Source: JBLHKE01 sp047619485 (lineage in GTDB: Bacteria > Verrucomicrobiota > Verrucomicrobiia > Verrucomicrobiales > DEV007). Taken from it: 6,328 nt of DNA. A program made the position numbers and the translations under genes. Where the stretch lies: positions 1 to 6,328 of the forward strand of contig JBLHKE010000468.1 of the NCBI GenBank assembly GCA_047619485.1, written 5' to 3'. Below the pieces are notes generated by a model. The model was not told the origin of the DNA. It searched no databases and saw only the letters and a list, made by a program, of their open reading frames with translations. This document shows, one piece after another, positions 1 to 6,328 of this stretch (positions are counted from its first letter, which is position 1; the number at the start of each line of letters is the position of its first letter).

Positions 1-2
1 CG

Positions 3-1232
3 ATCTGGCAGAGCGACAACGACGATGACGGCAACAAGGGCGTCCGGATCAATTTCGTGATGGAGTTCGGCAACTACGGATACCGCGACGAATTCACCGG
101 CCAAGGATGGGGCGACAAGCGGACGAATATCGAGAAAGAGATCCCGCGCCGCCACTGGCACCTCAACGACCCGGGTGTTGTCCCCAACCTGATCCTCACC
201 GGCCAGGGCTCGCCGACCGGAATCATCGTCTACGAGGGGTCGCTGCTCCCTGCCCTGTTCCGCAACCAAGTCATCCACTGCGACGCAGGCCCCAACGTCA
301 CTCGCGCCTACCCGGCGAAAACCGAAGGTGCCGGCTACTCGGCCACGATCGCCAACATACTAGAAGGCAAGCGCGACAAGTGGTTCCGCCCCGCCGATGT
401 CTGCACCGCGCCGGACGGTTCGTTGTTCGTTGCCGACTGGTATGATCCCGGTGTCGGAGGCCATGCGATGCGCGACCTCAAGAGAGGAAGAATTTTCAGA
501 GTCGCCGTCCCGGGCTCAAAATATTCGGTTCCGAAAGTCGACCTCAGCACGGCGGACGGCGCCGTGGCAGCGCTGACGAGCCCGAACGGAGAAACCCGCT
601 ACCTCGCTTGGAACGCCATCCAGAAGATGGGTGACAAGGCCAGCCCGGCACTCAAGAAACTTTGGAACGGCGAAAACCAGCGCCACCGCGCCCGCGCCCT
701 ATGGGCTCTCGGGAAGATGGCCGACAAAGGCCAATCTGCGGTCGATATGGCGCTCGCAGATAAAAATAGCGACATCCGCATCGTCGGTATCCGCCTGGCT
801 CGCCAGCTCGGACTTGATATCACTGCAACGGTGGCAAAAATCGCCCGCGACCAGTCCCCCGCAGTTCGCCGCGAGGCCGCCATCGCCCTGCGCTTCGACG
901 ATTCGAAAAAGGCAGACGAGCTGTGGGCAGAACTCGCACTGCAACACGACGGAAAGGACCGCTGGTACCTCGAAGCCTTGGGGATCGGTTCCGATCTCCA
1001 CGCCGACGCGCGTTTTGCAGCCTGGTCAGCGAAGATCGGGGACAAGTGGAAATCCGACGCCGGCCGCGATGTCATCTGGCGCAGTCGCTCGACCAAAGCC
1101 CCCGCCTACCTCGCCAAAATCATCAAGGATAAATCGATCGCCGACCATGCTTCGCCGCGCTACATGAGGGCATTCGATTTCCACAAAGGCGAAGAGAAAA
1201 AGAAGGCCTTGGAGAGCCTCCTCGATCTCTAA
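3..1232 (+). CDS. PVC-type membrane-bound dehydrogenase, C-terminal part (propeller end plus HEAT repeats); 5' end outside window
   Basis: The reading frame is open from the first full codon (position 3) to TAA at 1230-1232, giving 409 residues; the true start lies upstream. A GTG at 57 is internal, because the residues before it (IWQSDNDDDGNKGVRINFV) already match the family. Residues about 1-168 are the end of a sugar-dehydrogenase-like beta-propeller (family known as the Planctomycete/Verrucomicrobia putative membrane-bound dehydrogenase domain). Visible motifs are FGNYGYRDE, RHWHLNDPG, the blade RPADVCTAPDGSLFVADWYD (residues 129-148) and the closing GRIFRV (162-167). Residues about 188-409 are alpha-helical HEAT-like repeats, for example HRARALWALGKM and VRREAAIALRF. 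The family usually continues into a heme domain in the same chain; here the chain stops at LESLLDL and the heme domain is in the next gene. Its likely role is periplasmic oxidation of a sugar or alcohol, with electrons passed to that cytochrome. The substrate is unknown and the catalytic activity is inferred from the family name only. Confidence 0.88.
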   Translation: MWQSDNDDDGNKGVRINFVMEFGNYGYRDEFTGQGWGDKRTNIEKEIPRRHWHLNDPGVVPNLILTGQGSPTGIIVYEGSLLPALFRNQVIHCDAGPNVTRAYPAKTEGAGYSATIANILEGKRDKWFRPADVCTAPDGSLFVADWYDPGVGGHAMRDLKRGRIFRVAVPGSKYSVPKVDLSTADGAVAALTSPNGETRYLAWNAIQKMGDKASPALKKLWNGENQRHRARALWALGKMADKGQSAVDMALADKNSDIRIVGIRLARQLGLDITATVAKIARDQSPAVRREAAIALRFDDSKKADELWAELALQHDGKDRWYLEALGIGSDLHADARFAAWSAKIGDKWKSDAGRDVIWRSRSTKAPAYLAKIIKDKSIADHASPRYMRAFDFHKGEEKKKALESLLDL

Positions 1233-1249
1233 CATTGACGCAATTTCTG

Positions 1250-2392
1250 ATGCGCCCGTTCTACCTACGTGCCGCGATCGGCGGGTTCTGCGCGTGGTCA
1301 ATTTTGGCGCCGCTCTCCGCCTTGGCCGACGAGGCCAAAGATACGCTAATCGTTGAAACGATCCTGCGGCTCGAAGATTTCGACCTCTCCAGTTCGGAAA
1401 AGGCACAGGCGGCGGTCACCCGTTACCTCAAAAGCAACTGGGGCGGCGAGCGCTACCTCGACCTGATCCGGCGCTTCGAATTGAAAGCAGAAGCACCCGG
1501 AGTCCTCAAACTCGCACTCGAAAAGGCGGACGACCCGATCGGCGTGGTAGCCGCCAAGACGCTGGCTGATCTCGGTGCAAGTAACCTTCTCGCCAAGACC
1601 TTGCACGGCAAAGACGCAACCGCTGCAGTGCGTGCCGCCAAGGCAATGTCCCACGTGAAAAACAAAGAATCTCTCGCCGAATTGACGAAGGCGCTCGCCG
1701 ATAAGGCGCGCCCCGCCAAGGTCCGTGCCGCTGCCCTGGCCGCGATCTACGGTTCGAGTCCTGACAAACACGCCAAACTGCTCGCCAAGGTGAAGGCGGG
1801 CGAACTCGCCAAGGACCTCAGGCAAACCGCCTCCGAACTCCTCATGCTCTCGCGGGATCCGAAAGTGCGCGAGGAGGCGCAGAACCTGTTCGCGGTCGGC
1901 GAAAGCGATCTCCCAGCACTGGCCGAATTGGTCAAACGAAAGGGCGACCCTGGGCGGGGGAAAAAACTCTTCGCAACCAAGACCTGCACCGTCTGCCACC
2001 AGGCTGGCGGAGTGGGGATCAATTTCGGTCCCGGTCTAGCGGAGATCGGCGACAAGCTCAGCAAAGAGGCTCTCTACAAAGCGATCATCGAGCCCAGTTC
2101 CGCCATCAGCATGGGATTCGAGGGTTGGGAGATCACCCTGAAAGACGGGACTCCCCCGCTGCTCGGGATCGTTGTTGAAGCAGAGGAAGACCTCACAGTC
2201 ACAATGATCGGCGGCGCGAAACGGACCGTCGAAAAATCCGCCATTGCGTCGAAGAAAAAACTCAAGCAATCGCTGATGTACCCCGGTCTCCACCGCTTGA
2301 TGAAAACGGATGAGCTCGTCGATCTCGTCGATTACTTGAGTTCTCTCAAGAAAAGGCAGGATCCTAAGAGTCCGAAATCAGGGGTAAATTGA
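1250..2392 (+). CDS. Secreted HEAT-repeat monoheme cytochrome c (PVC-type heme-binding domain)
   Basis: This encodes 380 residues from ATG 1250 to TGA 2390-2392. I prefer this ATG over the in-frame TTG at 1235 because it gives a compact signal peptide: basic MRPFYLR, a hydrophobic core to about residue 25, and likely cleavage at ALA|DE after residue 26. No good Shine-Dalgarno is visible for either start. Residues about 30-215 are HEAT-like helices, including YLDLIRRFELK, which matches the middle of full-length family members. Residues about 225-371 are the PVC-type cytochrome domain. It starts with GDPGRGKKLF and has heme motif CTVCH (C246, C249, H250), FGPGLAEIGDKLS, and SLMYPGL, where M343 is the likely axial ligand. 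It ends with LVDLVDYLSSLKK. The gene lies 17 bases after the dehydrogenase gene, so co-transcription is likely. It corresponds to the C-terminal part of a normally single-chain dehydrogenase and probably accepts electrons from the upstream protein. The heme domain is certain; the partnership is inferred. Confidence 0.88.
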   Translation: MRPFYLRAAIGGFCAWSILAPLSALADEAKDTLIVETILRLEDFDLSSSEKAQAAVTRYLKSNWGGERYLDLIRRFELKAEAPGVLKLALEKADDPIGVVAAKTLADLGASNLLAKTLHGKDATAAVRAAKAMSHVKNKESLAELTKALADKARPAKVRAAALAAIYGSSPDKHAKLLAKVKAGELAKDLRQTASELLMLSRDPKVREEAQNLFAVGESDLPALAELVKRKGDPGRGKKLFATKTCTVCHQAGGVGINFGPGLAEIGDKLSKEALYKAIIEPSSAISMGFEGWEITLKDGTPPLLGIVVEAEEDLTVTMIGGAKRTVEKSAIASKKKLKQSLMYPGLHRLMKTDELVDLVDYLSSLKKRQDPKSPKSGVN

Positions 2393-2509
2393 CCCCAGCG
2401 CCTCTCGATGCGGCCAGTCGGGTTCTACCGATCGAGGAAGGCAGCAAACTGAGCTAATTTTCACCGTGCGGTTTGAAATCTCGTGGGCTAGATTCTTCGG
2501 CATCAGCTA

Positions 2510-3847
2510 ATGTTCACACTTCAAGGCAACCAAAACCGCAATTTCTGTGATGGGATCTCGCGGCGGAATTTTTTGAAAATTGGCGCGCTTGGGCTAGGCG
2601 GGCTGTCGATGCCTGAACTCTTGCGCGCGGAAGCTGCGGCCAAAATCGGCAGTTCGCAGAAGTCTGTCATCATGATCTATCTGCCGGGCGGCCCGCCGCA
2701 CCAGGACATGTATGATATCAAAGTGGATGCGCCGTCGGAGATCCGCGGTGAATTTTCACCGATCTCGACGGCCGTCCCAGGGATCCAGGTCTGCGAGCAC
2801 CTTCCGCGACTTGCCAAGATCATGGACAAGGTGGCGGTGATCCGCTCGCTAGTCGGCGCGAAGGATCGCCACGCCTCACACCAATGTCTGACCGGCAGAT
2901 TGAGTGACAACCCACCGGTCGGCGGATGGCCGGAGATCGGGTCGGTGGTAGCGAAACTGCAGGGTGGATCGGGTGGGATCATACCGCCTTACGTGAATCT
3001 CTCGCCGAAGATGCAACACTCGCCATACAACTTCGGCCATCCGAGTTTCCTCGGAGTCGGACAGACTCCGTTCATGCCACAGGGAGACATCAAGGCGGAC
3101 ATGACGCTCAATAACATCACGCTCGATCGTCTCGACGACCGCAAGACATTGTTAGCGAGTTTCGATCAGTTCCGGCGCGATGCCGATGCCAGCGGGACGA
3201 TGGAGGGGCTGGATGCGTTCGAGCAAGACGCGTTTGGGATTCTGACCTCCAGCCGCCTCCTCGAAGCGCTAGATGTGAGCAAGGAAGATCCGAGAGTGCG
3301 GGAGCGCTATGGCAAGGGTACGGAGAAAGTGCAAGGCGATGCTGCCCCGCGCCTGAACGAACAGTTCCTACTCGCACGGCGCCTGGTCGAGGCTGGTGCC
3401 CGCGTGGTCACGGTGAGTTACAGTTTCTGGGATTGGCACGGCGACAATTTCAAGCGCGCCAAGGAGAACCTTCCGGACTTCGACCAGGGAATCAGCGCGC
3501 TTATTGAAGATTTGCACCAGCGAGGGATGGACAAGGACGTGACGGTGATCGCCTGGGGAGAGTTCGGACGCACGCCACGCATCAACAATAAAGGAGGTAG
3601 GGATCACTGGCCGAATGTCGCTGGGGCGCTGATGGCAGGCGGCGGGATGCAAACCGGCCAGGCGATCGGCAGCACTGACCGCCAAGGTGGTGAGGCCGAC
3701 GAGCGCCCGGTGCATTTTCAGGAAGTGTTCGCCACGCTGTATCACAACCTTGGAATCGATGTGGGCCAGACCACGGTGATGGATTTGAACCAGCGCCCAC
3801 GCTACTTGATCGAACCCGGCTACGAGACGATCAGAGAACTGATCTGA
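2510..3847 (+). CDS. Tat-exported DUF1501 family protein (alkaline-phosphatase/sulfatase-like fold)
   Basis: This is a complete gene of 445 residues, ATG 2510 to TGA 3845-3847. The N-terminus has a twin-arginine signal, SRRNFLKIGALGLGGL (residues 17-32), followed by MPELLRAEA, so the folded protein is probably exported through Tat. The DUF1501 signature runs throughout: PGGPPHQDMYD (H64, D66), RHASHQCLTGR (H121, H124), DWHGDN (H310), GEFGRTPRIN (residues 350-359) and GRDHWPN (H366). The Asp and His residues in these motifs are plausible metal ligands of a phosphatase/sulfatase-like fold, but no substrate is known for the family. DUF1501 genes in PVC bacteria are commonly found beside large exported cytochromes of the DUF1549/DUF1553 type. 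Here the upstream neighbour is the split dehydrogenase/cytochrome pair instead, 117 bases away. I see no convincing Shine-Dalgarno or promoter before it, so whether it shares the upstream transcript is open. Family assignment is firm and the function is not. Confidence 0.93.
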   Translation: MFTLQGNQNRNFCDGISRRNFLKIGALGLGGLSMPELLRAEAAAKIGSSQKSVIMIYLPGGPPHQDMYDIKVDAPSEIRGEFSPISTAVPGIQVCEHLPRLAKIMDKVAVIRSLVGAKDRHASHQCLTGRLSDNPPVGGWPEIGSVVAKLQGGSGGIIPPYVNLSPKMQHSPYNFGHPSFLGVGQTPFMPQGDIKADMTLNNITLDRLDDRKTLLASFDQFRRDADASGTMEGLDAFEQDAFGILTSSRLLEALDVSKEDPRVRERYGKGTEKVQGDAAPRLNEQFLLARRLVEAGARVVTVSYSFWDWHGDNFKRAKENLPDFDQGISALIEDLHQRGMDKDVTVIAWGEFGRTPRINNKGGRDHWPNVAGALMAGGGMQTGQAIGSTDRQGGEADERPVHFQEVFATLYHNLGIDVGQTTVMDLNQRPRYLIEPGYETIRELI

Positions 3848-3868
3848 GTCACCCCTTCGCAGTGACTC
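3846..3868 (+). terminator. Hairpin on the DUF1501 stop codon, possible terminator
   Basis: There is a perfect 7-bp inverted repeat, GAGTCAC (3846-3852) and GTGACTC (3862-3868), with a 9-base loop. It begins inside the TGA stop codon of the DUF1501 gene. It sits where a transcript should end, facing a convergent gene. No T-run follows directly; the nearest is TTTTT at 3887-3891, 18 bases on, so it is not a canonical intrinsic terminator. Confidence 0.35.
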
Positions 3869-3885
3869 GCTCGATCACGCAGTCA

Positions 3886-3916
3886 ATTTTTGCAGTCGTG
3901 CGCCTCAAGCAAAAAT
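3886..3916. repeat. Perfect 8-bp inverted repeat between convergent genes
   Basis: ATTTTTGC (3886-3893) and GCAAAAAT (3909-3916) are exact reverse complements around a 15-base spacer. They lie between the 3' ends of the DUF1501 gene and the minus-strand lactonase remnant. The stem is AT-rich and would be symmetric on both strands, so it may help end transcripts from either side. The T-rich arm could also act as the U-tract after the hairpin at 3846-3868, although it is distant. Function is inferred from position only. Confidence 0.3.
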
Positions 3917-3951
3917 CTCTCCGCCCAACGATGCCGATCTTCCTGGCAGGG

Positions 3952-4551
3952 TCACTGCCGAGACGCTGGATCGCTTCGCCAACAGGTCACCCATATTGGG
4001 GACATGCCGGTTTCGTACGTCCCAATGCGTTTCAGCGCGCCCGTCTTCTGATCAACACGGTAGGCATCGAGTTTGTTCCCCAACTCGCTCGCGGCGAAGA
4101 GGAAGTCTCCTGTGACGTCGATGCAAAACGAACGCGGGAAACGGTACGTGGCATAATGTCCGACCACCTTTAGCTTCCCCGATTTCGGGTCGATCTCAAA
4201 CGCCGCCAAGGTGTCGCCGTGAGGCATGCCCGCATCGAGTTTCCGCCCATCGCGGTTCGAAACGTAGGCGAAACGTCCGTTCGGCGTAATCCTGATGTCC
4301 GCCGCGTAGCTTGCGCCTTCCCAGCCTGGCGGCAGGGAGGAGAGCGATCCGATCAGTGTTAGCTGGCCCGTCTTGTTGTCGAACTTCCACGAACTGATTC
4401 CACCGCCAGTCTCGTGCGATGTGCCCCCCATATTGCGGATGGGATGGTGGACCAGTTCCGAGTCCTTCTTAACAGCAAGAAAGAGAAACTGCTACGCGGC
4501 TGTGGGCAGGGCGAAGGCAATCATAGCTATCAGGAACGTGAGGCGTTTCAT
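3952..4551 (-). pseudogene. Broken lactonase (7-bladed beta-propeller): signal peptide, in-frame stop, then C-terminal part only
   Basis: Reading the minus strand, ATG at 4551-4549 gives MKRLTFLIAMIAFALPTAA, a good signal peptide, then TAG at 4494-4492 (codon 20). The same frame continues without another stop to TGA at 3954-3952. After the TAG comes QFLFLAVKKDSELV, which resembles the first propeller blade just after the signal peptide. From about codon 43 the sequence matches the last part of the lactonase family: SHETGGGISSWKFDNKTGQL, AADIRITPNGRFAYVSNRDG, PRSFCIDVTGDFLFAASELG and YETGMSPIWV. The frame totals about 198 sense codons, against roughly 340-400 residues for the family, so about half the propeller (several blades) is missing. 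The nonsense codon plus this internal gap argue for a pseudogene. The remaining frame is clean, so decay may be recent. An internal ATG at 4431-4429 could in principle yield a 159-residue fragment, but it would lack a signal peptide and a closed propeller. The family normally hydrolyses sugar lactones, as in 6-phosphogluconolactonase. The gene starts 10 bases after the hydrolase stop, so it was probably in that operon. Confidence 0.8.
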
Positions 4552-4561
4552 TTCTCTCTGT

Positions 4562-6328
4562 TCATTTGGAAAGTTGCTCGATCGTCCAGTCGGCCACGCC
4601 TCCGGCGAATCCCAGCTTGAGATGGTCTTCCGCTCCAGCCGCGCGGTAGGTATTAATGGTCGGGCGGAGGGCTGCGGTGGATTTTTCCTTGGAGCAGCGT
4701 TTGTTTACGCCGTCGATCGTGCCGGCGACCCACAATGCGCGCGGGGCGAGTGCTGAGGCGACATCGCACACATCGCTCTGGGCGAGCGCCCCAGGAATGA
4801 TCGATGCGTGAGGCGCATACAGGAACCGGCTATCCAAAAGAAATCCGAAACTCGCGAAGCTTCCGTGTGCGTAGACGACGTCGATTTCATCCTCGAAGAG
4901 CGCTGCGAACATGGCAAGCAACCCGCCCTCGGGTTGCGACTGGACGTTCGGGTTGTCGGCGCCGTGCGGCACGACTTCGGAACGGTCGCGCGGGTTGACC
5001 GGCGCGAGCGAGTCGCCCCAGACCGCGATACCATCACCCGTGTCCGCACGAGATCGGGCATAGCGCAGGACCGAACGAAGGTCACGCAGCCGCGAGCCGA
5101 CGAGTGTCTGTCCAAGAACTTGGTTGCGACAGGAAAGCGTCGTCATCGCGCTACCCCGCCCAACCGAGCCGCCAGGACTCGACTCGCCGAACCCGCGCAG
5201 ATCCGGCAAGCAGACTGCGATGCCCGCATCGAGCAAGCGGGCAAATTCGACGCGCCGCGCTGTCAGCATCTCCGCCTTTCCAGACTCGCAGAACGCGACC
5301 ACGACCGCGGCGGGAGATGCCGCGCTGGCGTTCTTCGGTATTAACATCAGCACCGGGACGACGATGCCAGGCTCGGTTTCCAAGCGCAGGTGCTCGACGC
5401 GCACGCCGTCTGCGGATTCCTGCTCTCGGACGCGAACGACCACAGGTAGGCTCTGCGGGGCAATTTCTCCCAGAATCGACCCCCATGTCAATCGAAGTTG
5501 TTTGCGGCGCGCGGGGGGATCGAGATCTGCGAGACGGGCGCGCGATGCTTCGAGGCGACGCCTGGCGAGGTCGCGCGCGAGCTGGTGAACCGGCTGCGGT
5601 TTGAGCTTGGCAATCAGGTCGGGCGTAAGGCATGTCAACTGTTCGGCAGGCAGTCGCCGAGAGTATTCCTCATCGGGCGGCACCATCCCGAGCCAGCGCT
5701 CGAACTGCGGGTAGATACCGCGCCGGTGGAGCGCGCCGACATTGTTGCAGTGCGAGCTTTCCGGCGCACTCCCTTTGAGTGTGCCGCGCCCCGTGGCGAA
5801 CGCTAGGTGGTCGCGAGCCCCGTAGAGCGAGAAGACCTTTTCAAGACGTGGCCACACCGGATCGTGCTCGCGATCCCAACCGAACTCGTGGCTGTATATC
5901 AAGCGGCGCGGCGCGACCGAAGCGGCGACGACCCAGTGGGCAAACCCGTCGCGCCCGCCGAGCCGGAGGCAGCGGGTCTGCTCCCAATACGCGACCCCGA
6001 AGTACTGGAAGGTGTTCTCGGCGTCGTCCGGGATCGCGTCGTCGGGTTGCGGGCCGCCGAAATTGAACGGCACGACGCAGGCGATGCGGGGGTCGAGCGC
6101 CGCGCTGACACCAGCCGGGTCGCCGCCACCGGCCACGGCTCCGACGAGGATAATCTGGTCCTTGTCGATTCCCGGCCGCGACACTAACAGATCCACACAC
6201 CTGCCCAGATCCCAGCTCATCCAGCCCATCAGGCTCTCGCCGACGAGGGCCAGTTGGAGCCCGACGTTGGAGCGGAAATAGTAGTCCTGCCTGCCGCGGC
6301 GAAACGGCTTCGGATAATCGTCGTCGTG
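4562..6328 (-). CDS. Tandem alpha/beta hydrolase, acetylxylan-esterase-like; 5' end outside window
   Basis: The frame is open from the right edge (6328) to TGA at 4564-4562, giving 588 residues with the N-terminus missing. An internal ATG at 6229 is not the start, because the 33 residues before it (such as DDYPKPFRRGRQDYYFRSN) read as part of the protein. I see two hydrolase-like halves. The first (about 1-220) has a nucleophile-elbow-like segment ILVGAVAGGGDP (residues 60-71), but with no serine where GxSxG is expected; it also has VAPRRLIYSHEFGWDRE and SSHCNNVGALHRRGI. The second (about 290-588) has DLRGFGES, an elbow WGDSLAP with candidate nucleophile S440 (codon 5011-5009), VAGTIDG with candidate acid D539, and EDHLKLGF with candidate base H569. 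The second half therefore looks catalytic, while the first may be degenerate or divergent. The family resembles acetylxylan esterase/abhydrolase proteins of PVC bacteria, which are thought to act on plant or algal polysaccharide esters. The substrate is unknown. The lactonase remnant follows 10 bases downstream. Confidence 0.8.
   Translation of the reverse strand, partial: HDDDYPKPFRRGRQDYYFRSNVGLQLALVGESLMGWMSWDLGRCVDLLVSRPGIDKDQIILVGAVAGGGDPAGVSAALDPRIACVVPFNFGGPQPDDAIPDDAENTFQYFGVAYWEQTRCLRLGGRDGFAHWVVAASVAPRRLIYSHEFGWDREHDPVWPRLEKVFSLYGARDHLAFATGRGTLKGSAPESSHCNNVGALHRRGIYPQFERWLGMVPPDEEYSRRLPAEQLTCLTPDLIAKLKPQPVHQLARDLARRRLEASRARLADLDPPARRKQLRLTWGSILGEIAPQSLPVVVRVREQESADGVRVEHLRLETEPGIVVPVLMLIPKNASAASPAAVVVAFCESGKAEMLTARRVEFARLLDAGIAVCLPDLRGFGESSPGGSVGRGSAMTTLSCRNQVLGQTLVGSRLRDLRSVLRYARSRADTGDGIAVWGDSLAPVNPRDRSEVVPHGADNPNVQSQPEGGLLAMFAALFEDEIDVVYAHGSFASFGFLLDSRFLYAPHASIIPGALAQSDVCDVASALAPRALWVAGTIDGVNKRCSKEKSTAALRPTINTYRAAGAEDHLKLGFAGGVADWTIEQLSK

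Noticed and set aside
631..1167. Open frame of 178 codons on the plus strand inside the dehydrogenase gene
   Set aside because: It overlaps the HEAT-repeat coding frame out of phase. Its translation is low-complexity Arg/Ser/Pro-rich with no family resemblance.
1194..1206. A-rich run (GAGAAAAAGAAGG) near the end of the dehydrogenase gene as a possible sequencing frameshift
   Set aside because: A slip here into the downstream frame would translate a stretch without family similarity and then a signal peptide in mid-protein, so two separate genes explain the data better.
1346..1999. Long open frame (217 codons) on the minus strand, antisense to the cytochrome gene
   Set aside because: The plus strand encodes a clear HEAT/cytochrome protein here. 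The antisense translation shows no recognisable domain or export signal and is what GC-rich codon bias produces.
2381..2396. Short hairpin GGGGT-AAATTG-ACCCC over the cytochrome stop codon
   Set aside because: It has only a 5-bp stem with no T-run after it. This is within chance expectation and too weak to call a terminator.
2473..2494. Promoter-like TTGAAA (2473) and TAGATT (2489) before the DUF1501 gene
   Set aside because: The spacer is only 10 bases, too short for a sigma-70 type promoter, and no better pair was seen in the 117-base gap.
3862..4173. Plus-strand frame of 103 codons after the DUF1501 gene
   Set aside because: Most of it is antisense to the lactonase C-terminal part, whose minus-strand frame matches a known family. 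The plus-strand product is not recognisable.
4373..4756. Plus-strand frame of 127 codons across the lactonase/hydrolase junction
   Set aside because: It is antisense to the lactonase signal peptide and the hydrolase C-terminus, with no domain features of its own.
4808..5604. Several plus-strand and alternative-frame ORFs of 136-178 codons over the hydrolase
   Set aside because: All are shadows of the hydrolase frame: Arg-rich translations typical of the wrong frame in GC-rich DNA.

Overview
The window looks like a chromosomal fragment from a Planctomycetota or Verrucomicrobiota (PVC group) bacterium, or a close relative. The evidence is the gene families: a PVC-type 'membrane-bound dehydrogenase' propeller with HEAT repeats, the matching PVC-type heme domain (CxxCH), a Tat-exported DUF1501 protein, a seven-bladed-propeller lactonase, and a large tandem alpha/beta hydrolase of the acetylxylan-esterase-like type. 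The DNA is GC-rich, and that creates long shadow frames over every real gene. The phylum is inferred from family content alone.

Left half, plus strand (about 1-3847). The window opens inside a dehydrogenase gene: the end of the beta-propeller, then HEAT repeats, stopping at 1232. Seventeen bases later a second gene (1250-2392) starts with its own signal peptide. It carries the remaining HEAT repeats and the C-terminal monoheme cytochrome domain. In the usual family member these parts form one polypeptide, so here the protein appears cleanly split in two. After 117 bases comes a complete DUF1501 gene (2510-3847) with a twin-arginine signal. All three products are predicted to be exported. The first two plausibly form one periplasmic redox enzyme; the role of the DUF1501 protein is unknown.

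Middle (3848-3951). This is a short gap between convergent genes. It holds two perfect inverted repeats, one directly on the DUF1501 stop codon.

Right half, minus strand (6328 down to 3952). A large tandem alpha/beta hydrolase enters from the right edge (5' end outside the window) and ends at 4562. Ten bases on, in the same direction, lies a lactonase gene that is broken. A good signal peptide (from 4551) runs into an in-frame TAG at codon 20. The same frame then continues through a short piece that looks like the first blade and goes straight into the C-terminal part of the propeller, so roughly half of the protein is missing.

I see no RNA genes, mobile elements, CRISPR arrays or phage genes. 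No gene-free stretch exceeds about 120 bases. The two observations most worth following are the split dehydrogenase/cytochrome with a new signal peptide, and the decayed lactonase behind the hydrolase. I do not see a clearly new multi-gene system here.
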